Shown here: positions 1-8,488 of the stretch, one piece after another
Numbering within the stretch: position 1 is the stretch's first letter
Layout of the letters: each line of letters starts with the position of its first letter
DNA from: Aquibaculum sediminis
Lineage (GTDB): Bacteria > Pseudomonadota > Alphaproteobacteria > Kiloniellales > DSM-21159
DNA length: 64,000 nt
Assembly (NCBI RefSeq): GCF_040712085.1
Contig: NZ_JBFCVK010000003.1
Span: forward strand, 310,001 to 374,000
Reading direction: 5' to 3'
The notes under the pieces: model-generated
What the model saw: only the letters and a program-made list of their open reading frames with translations
The model's database searches: none
Told to the model about the DNA's origin: nothing
Translations under genes and position numbers: made by a program

Positions 1-110
1 GGGCCGGGCAGGCTGGACGTCGTTCCAGCCGTCAGTCCCAAGAGGCCCAGGAGGCCGTAGCCCGCACCGGTCACCGAGGTGAAGAGGATCACCGAATAGG
101 CAGGATGCAT
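1..110 (-). CDS. soeC: DmsC/SoeC-family membrane anchor subunit (partial)
   Basis: Only the first 36 or so codons are in the window; the gene continues past the left edge. The ATG is at 110 and the peptide begins MHPAYSVILFTSVTGAGYG, the typical start of DmsC/SoeC quinone-reactive membrane anchors. It lies 34 bases downstream of the iron-sulfur subunit gene on the same strand, so it should be the third gene of the operon, anchoring the complex to the membrane and passing electrons to or from quinone. A GAGCGAG stretch before the ATG is a weak ribosome binding site. Family assignment rests on the N-terminal signature and on gene order. Confidence 0.8.
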   Translation of the reverse strand, partial: MHPAYSVILFTSVTGAGYGLLGLLGLTAGTTSSLPG

Positions 111-144
111 GCTCGCTCCTCTGTGAAAGTCCCGCCGCGCCGGA

Positions 145-894
145 TCAGCGGGACAGCACGCGGTCGGCCCAGCGAAAGAAACGCTCGGTCAGGCCGTCGC
201 CTTCGCCGGCCAGGGAAGCAAGGGAGGGGGGTGCGGCTGCGGCGTCTCTGCGTCGCGGCGGCAGGTACTTGTTGACCGGCTTATAGCCCAGTTCGGGCAG
301 CAGGTCGTAGCCTTCGCGTTCCTCCACCAGACGGGAGACCGCGCTGTCGGGGTCGCCGAGATCGCCGAAATGGCGTGCCCCGGTGGGGCAGGCCTTGACG
401 CAGGCCGGCACCTGGTCCTCGGGTGCCAGGTTGTCGTTGTAGATGCGGTCGACGCACAGCGTGCACTTCTTCATCACCCCGTGATCCTGGTCGTACTCCC
501 GCGCGCCGTAGGGACAGGCCCAGGCGCAGAGCTTGCAGCCGATACAGGTGTCGGGATCGACCAGCACGATCCCGTCCTCCGCCCGCTTGTAGGAGGCCCC
601 GGTGGGGCAGACGGTCACGCAGGCGGCATCCTCGCAGTGCAGGCAGGAGCGCGGGAAGTGGACCCCGCGCGCCTCGCTGCCCTCGCCGGCCTCGTAGCCG
701 TGCACCCGGTTGAGCCACACGCCCAAGGTATCGGCGCCATAGGGATCGCGGTCGCTCAAGGGGGCGCTCACGCCCTGGTCGTTCCACTCCTTGCAGGAGA
801 CGGCGCAGGCCTGGCAGCCCACGCAGGTGTCGAGATCGATGACGAGCCCGAGCTTCTTCTGGCCCGGCGCGCTGGTGTCGGGCAGGCTGGTCAT
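145..894 (-). CDS. soeB: Four-cluster ferredoxin-like electron transfer subunit (SoeB/DmsB type)
   Basis: A 249-residue protein with four cysteine groups for four [4Fe-4S] clusters. The first is C24-x2-C-x2-C-x3-C, and later groups include CLHC, CIGCKLCAWAC and CTLC...CVKAC. It relays electrons between the molybdenum subunit and the membrane anchor. The ATG at 894 was chosen because it overlaps the stop of the upstream catalytic gene (ATGA overlap) and follows an AGGAAG ribosome binding site; the longer open frame extending to 1308 is antisense-like read-through. There is no twin-arginine signal, so it should be cytoplasmic, as known for SoeABC and unlike periplasm-facing DmsABC. Confidence 0.9.
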   Translation of the reverse strand: MTSLPDTSAPGQKKLGLVIDLDTCVGCQACAVSCKEWNDQGVSAPLSDRDPYGADTLGVWLNRVHGYEAGEGSEARGVHFPRSCLHCEDAACVTVCPTGASYKRAEDGIVLVDPDTCIGCKLCAWACPYGAREYDQDHGVMKKCTLCVDRIYNDNLAPEDQVPACVKACPTGARHFGDLGDPDSAVSRLVEEREGYDLLPELGYKPVNKYLPPRRRDAAAAPPSLASLAGEGDGLTERFFRWADRVLSR

Positions 895-3776
895 GCCGTC
901 TTCCTGTCTCGCTTTTGATTGGGTTGCCCCGGCCCGCGGCGCAGGCGAGGACGCGTGGCACTGCCCGGCGGCTGCGGCAGCGTGGCAAACTGCGGCTGGC
1001 TCTGGGCCGCCGCCGCTTCCTCGGGGGACGCCTTGGTCAGGCGCACCCGCAGATCGTACCAGGCGGCTTGCCCCGTGATGGGGTCGCTGGCGGCGTAGCG
1101 ATAGCCGCCTTCGCGCTCCGGCAGCAGCTCGCCGATCAGATGATTGAGCAGAAAGCCCTTGCGCGCTTCGGGCGCGTCCGGCGCCAGATTCCAGGCGCCT
1201 GAGCGCTTGCCGATGGCATTCCAGGTCCAGACCGTGTCCGAGTTGACGCCGTCCATCACCGCGATTTGCACCACGATGCGCCCGTGCGGGCTTTCCAGCG
1301 CCACCCAATCGCCATCGGCCAGGTCCTGCGCCTCGGCGCGGGCTCGGGCCATGTAGAGGCAGTTCGAGCCGTGGATCTGGCGCAGCCAGGCGTTCTGCGA
1401 GCCCCAGGAGTGATACATGGCCATGGGGCGCTGCGTGACCGCGTGCAGCGGATAGGCCGCGGCATCGCCGATCGCCTCCTCCTCGAGCGGCTGGTACCAG
1501 AAGGGCAGGGGGTCGAAGTAGCGTGTCAGCCGCGCGCGCTCGTGCTCGGGCGGGAGAAGGGGGCCATGCGCCTGGGCGGCAAGCCGAAAGCGCTGCAGCG
1601 GCTCGCAGTAGAGGCGCAGGGTGATGGGTTCGGCCTTCGGCAGGAAGCCGTGGCTGACCGCCCAGTCCAGGTAGGCGCGGTTGTCGAAGCGGTAGTAGCG
1701 CTCCTCGGGCGCCAGTTCGCTGCGCCAGAAGCAGCCCTGCTCGACGTAGCGCTCGAGCTGGCGAGGGTGCGGCGCGCCCTTGCCCTTGGCCTCGCCGTCA
1801 TCGCCCCGGAAACCGGCAAGCGGGCCGATGCCGGGTGCGCGCTCGTGGTTGACGATGTAGTCGGCATAGCCGCCGGGAAAGCGCGGCGTGCCGTCTTCCT
1901 GCGTCATGCCGGGCAGGCCGAGCCGCGCGCCCAAATCGAGCAGCACGTCCTGGAAGGGGCGAACGTCCCGGTCGGGCGCCACCACCGGCTGGCGGATCGC
2001 GTCGGCGGCGCCCTCGGCATCGGAAATCGGCCGGTCGAGCAGGGAGATGCAGTCCCAGCGCTCCAGGTAGGTGGTGTCCGGCAGGATCAGGTCCGCATAA
2101 GCCACCATCTCCGAGGCATAGGCGTCGGAGTAGATGATCCGCGGGATGACATAGTCGCCGCTGTCGGGATCGGTGGCGGTCAGATGCGCGATGGTGTCCG
2201 GGACATTGACCGCCGAGTTCCAGCTCATGTTGGCCATGTAGAGGAACAGCAGCTCGATGCCGTAGGGGTCGCGCTGCGCCGCATTGGCGATCACCCGTTG
2301 CATCAGGCCGTGAGCGGCCAGCGGCGCCTCCCAGGAAAACGCCTTGTCGATGCGCTGCGGCCGGCCTTCGCTGTCCACCAGCAGGTCCTCGGGGCCGGTG
2401 ACGAAGCCGAGCGGCGGGCCGGGGAGTGGCTTGCCTGCCTCGACCTGGCCCGGCTTGCCCGCCGGCTTGATCCCCGGCGGGGGCGGCTTGGGGTAGGGCG
2501 GCTTGTAGAGAAAGCCGCCGGGCACATCGATGCTGCCGATCAGGAGCTGCAGGAGGTGGAGCAGCCGGCAGGTCTGGAAGCCGTTGGAGTGAGCGGAGAT
2601 GCCGCGCATGGCATGCAGGGCCACCGGCCGCCCGCGCGTTTTCTCGTGGCGTCGGCCCTGGCTGTCGGTCCAGGGAATGTCTAGCTCGATCGCCTCCTCG
2701 AAGGCGGCCTGGGCGATCTCGGCGGCCAGACGGCGGATCGTCTCCGCCGGCACGCCGCAGGCCTCGGCCACGCGCTCGGGACTGTAGGCCTCGTCCAGAA
2801 AGCGCTCGACCAGCAACTGAAACGAGGGGATGGCCTTGCGGCCATCCGATAACACGCAGTCGCCATGGAGCGCCGCCTCTTCCCCCGCGTCCTTCGCGGG
2901 GAGCAGCGCGCCCGTGCTGCGGTGGCGCACCAGGGGGTCTCCAGCCTCGCTTCGGGCGATCAGGCCGTCCTCGGCGCCGCCGGGATCCTGGATCACCAGC
3001 CAGGCGGCATCGCTGTGGCGCTGCAGGTACTCGAGGTCGACCTTGCCCGCGCGCAGCAGCTCGTGAATCAGCGCACCGACCAGCAGGCCGTCGGTGCCGG
3101 GGCGGATGCCGACCCACTCGTCGGCGATGGCGGAATAGCCGCTGCGCACCGGATTGATCGAGACCACCTTGGCGCCGCGGGCCTTCAGCTTGCCCAGGCC
3201 GATCTTGATGGGGTTCGAGCTGTGGTCCTCGGCCACGCCGAAGAGCAGGAAGAGGCGCGTGTGCGCCCAGTCCGGCTCGCCGAACTCCCAGAAGGAGCCG
3301 CCGAAGGTATAGAGCCCGGCGGCCGCCATGTTCACGGAGCAGAAACCGCCATGGGCGGCGAAGTTGGGCGTGCCGAACTGCTGCGCCCACCATCCGGTGA
3401 GCGCCTGCGACTGGTCGCGGCCGGTGAAGAAGGCCAGCTTGCGCGGGTCGCTGGCACGGATTTCCGCCAGCCAATCGCTCGCCGTGGCCAGGGCCTCCTC
3501 CCAGGAAATCGGCTCGAACTGACCGGCGCCGCGCGGGCCGACCCGGCGCAGGGGCTGGGTCAGTCGGGCCGGCGAGAGGTGCTGCTGGATGCCGGCCGAG
3601 CCCTTGCCACAGAGGACGCCCTTGTTGACCGGATGGTCACGGTTGCCCTCGATGTGCCGCACCTGACCGTCCTTCAGATGCACCTGAATGCCGCAGCGGC
3701 AGGCGCACATGTAGCAGGTGGTGGACTTCACCTCGTCCCAGCTTTTCAGCGAGGTCTCGACCCTCGGCTCCGCCAT
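891..3776 (-). CDS. soeA: Molybdopterin oxidoreductase catalytic subunit, cytoplasmic sulfite dehydrogenase (SoeA) type
   Basis: A 961-residue member of the complex iron-sulfur molybdoenzyme family. C21-x2-C-x3-C-x27-C near the N-terminus binds a [4Fe-4S] cluster, and Cys146 in an HGGFCSVN context is a plausible molybdenum ligand. There is no twin-arginine leader, so it should act in the cytoplasm. That, plus the SoeB and SoeC partners, favours quinone-linked oxidation of sulfite to sulfate over DMSO reduction. I chose ATG 3776 (start MAEPRVE) because GGGGAGAGG lies a short way upstream; a start at 3809 is possible. It ends in a four-base overlap with soeB. Other possibilities are a polysulfide- or thiosulfate-reductase-like enzyme. 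Confidence 0.8.
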   Translation of the reverse strand: MAEPRVETSLKSWDEVKSTTCYMCACRCGIQVHLKDGQVRHIEGNRDHPVNKGVLCGKGSAGIQQHLSPARLTQPLRRVGPRGAGQFEPISWEEALATASDWLAEIRASDPRKLAFFTGRDQSQALTGWWAQQFGTPNFAAHGGFCSVNMAAAGLYTFGGSFWEFGEPDWAHTRLFLLFGVAEDHSSNPIKIGLGKLKARGAKVVSINPVRSGYSAIADEWVGIRPGTDGLLVGALIHELLRAGKVDLEYLQRHSDAAWLVIQDPGGAEDGLIARSEAGDPLVRHRSTGALLPAKDAGEEAALHGDCVLSDGRKAIPSFQLLVERFLDEAYSPERVAEACGVPAETIRRLAAEIAQAAFEEAIELDIPWTDSQGRRHEKTRGRPVALHAMRGISAHSNGFQTCRLLHLLQLLIGSIDVPGGFLYKPPYPKPPPPGIKPAGKPGQVEAGKPLPGPPLGFVTGPEDLLVDSEGRPQRIDKAFSWEAPLAAHGLMQRVIANAAQRDPYGIELLFLYMANMSWNSAVNVPDTIAHLTATDPDSGDYVIPRIIYSDAYASEMVAYADLILPDTTYLERWDCISLLDRPISDAEGAADAIRQPVVAPDRDVRPFQDVLLDLGARLGLPGMTQEDGTPRFPGGYADYIVNHERAPGIGPLAGFRGDDGEAKGKGAPHPRQLERYVEQGCFWRSELAPEERYYRFDNRAYLDWAVSHGFLPKAEPITLRLYCEPLQRFRLAAQAHGPLLPPEHERARLTRYFDPLPFWYQPLEEEAIGDAAAYPLHAVTQRPMAMYHSWGSQNAWLRQIHGSNCLYMARARAEAQDLADGDWVALESPHGRIVVQIAVMDGVNSDTVWTWNAIGKRSGAWNLAPDAPEARKGFLLNHLIGELLPEREGGYRYAASDPITGQAAWYDLRVRLTKASPEEAAAAQSQPQFATLPQPPGSATRPRLRRGPGQPNQKRDRKTA

Positions 3777-4004
3777 CGGCTTGCCGCCTCTCCCCGTGAC
3801 TCTTTGCAAGCCAGCCTAATGGCAAGATTCGTCGGACAACAGCCCGAAGTGACAAAGGCTTCGCAGCCGAGGCCGGTACGCAAGACCGGGGCGCGTTCAG
3901 ATGCAGCCGAAGGGGAGCGACAGGGAGCTCACCCGCACCGCCGAAGGCCAGTTCGATACGGCGCTGGAGGCGGAGTGGGCTTCAGCCTGGGACCGCCAGG
4001 CGCT

Positions 4005-4799
4005 CTACAGCCCGGTCAGGCTGTTCATGAGATCGCGCAAGGCCATGCCTTCCCGCGCACCCAGGGCTTGGGCCAGGGGATTGGCGCGGCTTATGATGCC
4101 GCTCTCGAGCGCCGAGCGGGCGTCGCCGATGCGGGCGCTGGCGGCGGCGACGGTGACGGCGGCGATGCCGCGGCCCTGCAGTGCCGGCAGGCGCGAAGCA
4201 CCCACCTCGTCGGGGCCGAGACCGGCGTCGTTGAAGACGGCCAGCCGAGCGTCAGCCTTCAGCGCATTGGCCGGATCCCCGCCGAAGAGCGCGCCATGGG
4301 AGCCGGTGATCACCACCTGTCCGGCATCCTCGGGCTGCACCAGCGCGGCGGAATCGATCAGCACCAGGCGACAGTGGCGCCTCTCGATCACCTGGCGCGC
4401 CTCGCGCATGGGCGCGACCTCCAGCGCAACCGCCTCGGCGGCCTCCAACAAGGCCGCTGCCTGGGCGCAGTCCTGCCCCCTTGCCACGCCGCAAGCCCGG
4501 GCCTGGTGGTTGACCCGGGAGATGCGCCCGCGGTTTAGCATGTCGGCCGCCTCGCCGATGCGCGCGCTGGCGTGATCGACTGCGGCGGCAGCGATGCCTC
4601 TTTCCTCCAACCAGGCAAGGCCGGCGACCCCCGCCTCCTCCAGGCCGACACCGGCGTCATTGAAGATGACGGCCCGCAGTCCGGCCCGGGCCGCGAGATA
4701 GGCGGCATAGACGCCGCCGTGCGACCCGGTGACCAGGACGGCGCCCACCGCCTCGGGGCCGAGGCGGGTGACGGTATCGGCGAGGAGCGGTGGGGCCAT
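4005..4799 (-). CDS. Unrecognised protein made of two copies of one domain
   Basis: A 264-residue protein I cannot assign to a family. It is an internal tandem duplication: TGSHG (24-28 and 165-169), FNDAG (46-50 and 189-193), SARIG (78-82 and 221-225) and ISR-x-N (near 93 and 236) recur in the same order about 142 residues apart, with hydrophobic strands before each TGSHG and FNDAG. The invariant polar residues suggest a ligand-binding or catalytic site in each half. There is no signal peptide or membrane segment. It begins five bases after the stop of the ThDP enzyme gene and is the last gene of the operon, so a role with that enzyme is likely; the actual function is unknown. Confidence 0.85.
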   Translation of the reverse strand: MAPPLLADTVTRLGPEAVGAVLVTGSHGGVYAAYLAARAGLRAVIFNDAGVGLEEAGVAGLAWLEERGIAAAAVDHASARIGEAADMLNRGRISRVNHQARACGVARGQDCAQAAALLEAAEAVALEVAPMREARQVIERRHCRLVLIDSAALVQPEDAGQVVITGSHGALFGGDPANALKADARLAVFNDAGLGPDEVGASRLPALQGRGIAAVTVAAASARIGDARSALESGIISRANPLAQALGAREGMALRDLMNSLTGL

Positions 4800-4804
4800 G
4801 GCGC

Positions 4805-6544
4805 TCAGGCGACCCGGTCGCCCTTGCGCACCTTGGCGGCGCGGTTGTCGACGCCCGGCAACATCTTGGCCGGGTCGCGGGTGACGACCACGTCGAGAAT
4901 GGTGGGCCGGCCCTTTTCAGCCAGCGCCGTCTCCAGGGCGCCATGCAGCGCTTCCGGATCCTCCACGCGAATGCCCTTGCAGCCGAGCGCATCGGCCACC
5001 TTGGCGTAGTCGGTTTCCGCCAGGTCGCTCGACTGATAGGCACCTTCGCCGTACATCAGGTGCTGCAGCGCCTTCACGTAGCCCGAGGCCGCGTTGTTGA
5101 CGACGATGATGGTAACCGCGAGGCCCAGGCGGCGGGCGGTTTCCAGCTCGCCCAACACCATGTTGAAGCCGCCGTCGCCGGTGAGCGCCACCACCGGACG
5201 CTCGGGTGCTGCCAGCTTGCAGCCCATGGCGCCCGGCAGGCCGTAACCGATGGAGGCGAAACCGCGGTCGGGCACGAAGCCGCGGCCGGGCTGCTTGCTG
5301 TCGTACAGGAGGCCGCCCCAGTGGGCCGCGAAGCCGCCGTCGGCAACCAGCAGCGCATCGGCGGGCAGCACCTTGTTGAGCTCGCCCAGCAGACGGCCCA
5401 TGGACACCGGGGTTTCGGTGCTTTCCAGCTTCTCGCGCACCTTTTCGCGCCAGGCGGCCATCTGCTCGACCACCTGGGCGAGCCAGGGTCCGCGGGCTTC
5501 ACGGCCGCGGCCGCCAATCGCCTTGGCCAGGGCCTCGATGCCGGCCTTGGCATCGCCCCAGAGCGGCACGGTGGGCGGGTAGCAGCGGCCGATTTCCTCG
5601 GCCCAGACCTCGAGATGGATCAGGGTCTTGCCCGGCGGTGGTACGGTGTAGCGCTTGGTGGCGATCTCGCCCAGCTTGCAGCCGACGACCAGGAGACAAT
5701 CGCTTTCCTCGATCAGCTGGTTGGCGATGCGGTCATAGCGGCCGAAGAGGCCGGCGCTGATCGGGCTGGTGCAGGCCACCGCGCCCTTGCCGCTCATGGT
5801 GTGGGCGACCGGGATGCCGGCAGCCTCGGCGAAGGCCTGGAGGCTCTCGGCGGCCTGGGACAGGTGCACACCTCCGCCGGCCAGGATCAGCGGGCGCTTG
5901 GCTTCCATCAGCAGCGCGGCAGCCTTGGCCGTATCCTCGGCATCGGGGCGTGCGCGCAGCGCCGGTGCCGACTGCCAGCGGGCATCCGCGCTCAGCTCTT
6001 CGCTGTCGAAGGGGTGGGTGTCATGGCAGACGTCTTCCGGCAGGTCGATGACCACCGGGCCCGGACGGCCGCTGGTGGCGACCTGGAAGGCGCGGCGCAC
6101 GAGTTCCGGCAGGCGCTCGATCTGCTCGACCCGCAGCAGCTCCTTGCAGGCGGGGCGAAGGATCTCGGTCTGGCGCGATTCCTGGGTCATGTTCTTCCAG
6201 GAGTGTGCGCGATGGCTGTCGCCGATGATGACCACCAGCGGGCTGCCGGCGTTGAGCGCTTCCACCAGGCCGGTGACCAGGTTGGTGGCGCCCGGGCCGA
6301 GCGTGGCATCGCAGACACCGACACGGCCGCTGACCTTGGCGTAGGCATCGGCCATGAAGACGCCGCAGCGCTCATCATTGATCAGCGAATGGGCTAGGCC
6401 GAGACGCCGGGCGGCATCGTAGAAGGGCAGCAGCTGAAAACCGCCCATGCCGAACATGGGGCCCACGCCATGGGCCTGCAGCATGCGGGCGAGGGCCTCG
6501 CCCCCGGTCATCTCGTTATCGCGCGAAGCGACGCCGTCAGTCAT
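4805..6544 (-). CDS. ThDP-dependent enzyme, acetolactate synthase superfamily
   Basis: A 579-residue, three-domain thiamine diphosphate enzyme. The N-terminal pyrimidine-binding domain carries the activating glutamate (Glu58 in NDERCG), followed by a central domain and a C-terminal pyrophosphate domain with GDG at 456-458 and NN at 483-484, the usual metal/ThDP signature. Relatives include acetolactate synthase, sulfoacetaldehyde acetyltransferase, oxalyl-CoA decarboxylase and benzaldehyde lyase; the substrate cannot be read from the sequence. No small regulatory subunit (ilvN) accompanies it, which argues against branched-chain synthesis. It sits between the TRAP transporter and the two-repeat protein, suggesting it acts on the imported compound. 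ATG 6544 follows a GGAG; ATG 6511 is an alternative start. Confidence 0.85.
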   Translation of the reverse strand: MTDGVASRDNEMTGGEALARMLQAHGVGPMFGMGGFQLLPFYDAARRLGLAHSLINDERCGVFMADAYAKVSGRVGVCDATLGPGATNLVTGLVEALNAGSPLVVIIGDSHRAHSWKNMTQESRQTEILRPACKELLRVEQIERLPELVRRAFQVATSGRPGPVVIDLPEDVCHDTHPFDSEELSADARWQSAPALRARPDAEDTAKAAALLMEAKRPLILAGGGVHLSQAAESLQAFAEAAGIPVAHTMSGKGAVACTSPISAGLFGRYDRIANQLIEESDCLLVVGCKLGEIATKRYTVPPPGKTLIHLEVWAEEIGRCYPPTVPLWGDAKAGIEALAKAIGGRGREARGPWLAQVVEQMAAWREKVREKLESTETPVSMGRLLGELNKVLPADALLVADGGFAAHWGGLLYDSKQPGRGFVPDRGFASIGYGLPGAMGCKLAAPERPVVALTGDGGFNMVLGELETARRLGLAVTIIVVNNAASGYVKALQHLMYGEGAYQSSDLAETDYAKVADALGCKGIRVEDPEALHGALETALAEKGRPTILDVVVTRDPAKMLPGVDNRAAKVRKGDRVA

Positions 6545-6568
6545 GAAGAGTTCACTCCAACATTGGTA

Positions 6569-7870
6569 TCAAGTGATGCGGTAGCCGAGGACGCGCGGCA
6601 GCCAGAGCGCGATCTCGGGGAAGGCAATGATCAGCCCTAGGGCAGTGATCATCGACAGCAGGATCCAGCCGACCCAGCGGAAGGTGCTCTCGATGGGCAC
6701 CGACGCCACTCTGGCCGTGACCATGAGATTGACCGCAACGGGCGGCGTGAACTGCCCGATGGCGATGTTCATGGCCATGAGGATGCCGAACCAGACGAAG
6801 GACCATTCGAAGGCGGTGACGATGGGCACCAGCAGCGGCAGGGTGATCAGGTAGATGGACACACCGTCCAGCACCATGCCGGCCAGTAGCAGCAGGGCCA
6901 TGACCAACAGCAGGATGATCCACTGGCTGTCGCTGACGGTGAGCAGGCCGTCGGCGGCCATGCGGAAGGCGCCCATGGTGGAGCCGGCCCAGGCGAAGAT
7001 GCCGGCCAGCGATACGATCAGCATCAGGACCGCTGAGATCTTCGCGCTTTCCACCAGAACCCGGTAGATGTCCCGCCAGCCCATGGTGCGATAGAGCAGC
7101 GTTCCCACCAGCAGACCGTAGAAGACGGCCACAACGGCGGTTTCCGTCGGGGTGAAGAGGCCGCTGCGCAGGCCGCCCAGGATGATGACCGGGGCCATGA
7201 GGCCGGGCAGGGCATCCCAGAAGCTGGGCCAGAATGGCGGCCGTTCAGCCACTTCCGCTTCGCCGAAGTTGTTGCGACGGCTGAGAATCACGGTGGGGAT
7301 GGCCACGGCCAGCCCGACCAGCAGGCCGGGCACGACGCCGGCAGCGAACAGCGCGCGCAGGTCGGTGCCCGGCACCATCACCGCATAGACGATCAGAGCG
7401 ATGGAGGGCGGGATGACGATGGCGGTGGAGGCCGAAGCGGCGATGACGCTGGCGGAAAAGGGCTTGGGATAGCCGGCGCGCAGCATGGAAGGGATCATCA
7501 CCGTGGCCACTGCGGCGGCATCGGCGGGACCGGAGCCGGACATGCCGCCCATGATCAGGCAGACCAGGATCGCCACCAGGGCCAGGCCGCCCCGGCGCGG
7601 GCCGATGCAGGCCTGGGCAAAGCCGACCAGGCGACCGGCCACGCCCGAGCGCTCGAAAATCATGCCGGTCAGGATGAAGAGCGGAATCGCAATCAGCGGG
7701 TACTTGGCGATGCCGTTGTAGGTGTTGGTGCCCAGGGTCCCCAGCGCAAAGGTATCGAGGCCCAGGAGAATGCCAACGGTGCCGCCGACCCCCAAGGCCA
7801 CCGCAATGGGGGTGCCGATGAGCATCAAGGCGGCGAAGACCAGCAGCAGGGCGAGATTGGCTTCGAACAT
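6569..7870 (-). CDS. dctM: TRAP transporter large permease (DctM family)
   Basis: A 433-residue, very hydrophobic protein of the ion-coupled transporter type. It begins MFEANLALLLVFAALMLIG, and has typical DctM segments such as GGMSGSGPADAAAVATVMIP and repeated FxPTETA-like turns. It forms the sodium-coupled channel of the tripartite uptake system with the small subunit upstream. The ATG at 7870 was chosen because the extra upstream residues of the open frame are arginine-rich and overlap the small-subunit gene. Only four bases separate it from that gene, and 24 bases separate it from the ThDP enzyme downstream, so all are one transcription unit. Confidence 0.93.
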   Translation of the reverse strand: MFEANLALLLVFAALMLIGTPIAVALGVGGTVGILLGLDTFALGTLGTNTYNGIAKYPLIAIPLFILTGMIFERSGVAGRLVGFAQACIGPRRGGLALVAILVCLIMGGMSGSGPADAAAVATVMIPSMLRAGYPKPFSASVIAASASTAIVIPPSIALIVYAVMVPGTDLRALFAAGVVPGLLVGLAVAIPTVILSRRNNFGEAEVAERPPFWPSFWDALPGLMAPVIILGGLRSGLFTPTETAVVAVFYGLLVGTLLYRTMGWRDIYRVLVESAKISAVLMLIVSLAGIFAWAGSTMGAFRMAADGLLTVSDSQWIILLLVMALLLLAGMVLDGVSIYLITLPLLVPIVTAFEWSFVWFGILMAMNIAIGQFTPPVAVNLMVTARVASVPIESTFRWVGWILLSMITALGLIIAFPEIALWLPRVLGYRIT

Positions 7871-7874
7871 GGTG

Positions 7875-8417
7875 CTAGTCCGCTTCCGGCTGATAACGCT
7901 GCGGACCCGGGCGCAGCCAGGCCCAGGCGCGGCCAAAGAGGCGCAGCAGAATTGCGAGGGACAGAACCGGAAGCCACACGGTGTAAATCCAGGTGGGATA
8001 GCCCAGTCCCGGCGAAGTCTCGCCCCAGTACCACTCGTCCCAGGTCACCTGGGCGCTGTAGTAGAGAATGAGGGAGAAGAGACCGGTGGTGGCCAGCAGC
8101 GTGATGATCTCGCAGACCCACTGAATCGGCGTGGGCAGGCGCTTCAGGAAAAAGGATATGCGGATGTGCTGGCCGGTCGCGAAGGCGGCAGACGAGCCGA
8201 CGAAGGTCATGAACACCAGCAGGAAGACCGAGAACTCTTCGGTGAAGGCAAAAGAGACGTTGGTGGCATAGCGCACTACGACATTGCCGAAGGAAATCAC
8301 GCAGATCGCGGCCATGGCCGCGGCGCCCAAGGCCTCTTCGATCTTGATCGGGATACGCGTGTGCGCGGCCGGGTCGGCTGGCTGCGGTTCCGTTTCAGGG
8401 GGAATCTGATCGCTCAT
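7875..8417 (-). CDS. dctQ: TRAP transporter small permease (DctQ family)
   Basis: A 180-residue membrane protein with four predicted hydrophobic segments, the usual size and layout of DctQ. It partners the large subunit in inner-membrane uptake of an organic acid or related anion delivered by the periplasmic binding protein. ATG 8417 (MSDQIPPE) is the chosen start; a GTG at 8438 is possible but its upstream region is sequestered in a strong hairpin (8445-8476). The weak ribosome binding site and the hairpin suggest lower expression than the binding protein. Confidence 0.9.
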   Translation of the reverse strand: MSDQIPPETEPQPADPAAHTRIPIKIEEALGAAAMAAICVISFGNVVVRYATNVSFAFTEEFSVFLLVFMTFVGSSAAFATGQHIRISFFLKRLPTPIQWVCEIITLLATTGLFSLILYYSAQVTWDEWYWGETSPGLGYPTWIYTVWLPVLSLAILLRLFGRAWAWLRPGPQRYQPEAD

Positions 8418-8444
8418 GAGGCAGCTCGCTTTGGCCACAGAAAC

Positions 8445-8476
8445 AACCCCACCGCCGGGGGCCCGGCGGTGGGGTT
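8445..8476 (-). terminator. Perfect hairpin between dctP and dctQ
   Basis: A 15-base perfect inverted repeat (8445-8459 with 8462-8476, CCCCACCGCCGGG core) with a two-base centre. On the transcribed strand it is followed by TTGTTTCT. It sits directly after the dctP stop codon and before dctQ. It looks like a leaky intrinsic terminator or 3'-end stabiliser that keeps binding-protein mRNA in excess of membrane-subunit mRNA. Confidence 0.75.
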
Positions 8477-8488
8477 CGCTTTCGTTGC

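Noticed and set aside
1266..2684. Long plus-strand open frame of 472 codons opposite soeA
   Set aside because: Composition is typical of the antisense of a GC-rich gene, and the opposite strand encodes a clear molybdoenzyme.
4805..6544. Biosynthetic acetolactate synthase (ilvB)
   Set aside because: No ilvN or ilvC neighbour, and the transporter and IclR context is catabolic.
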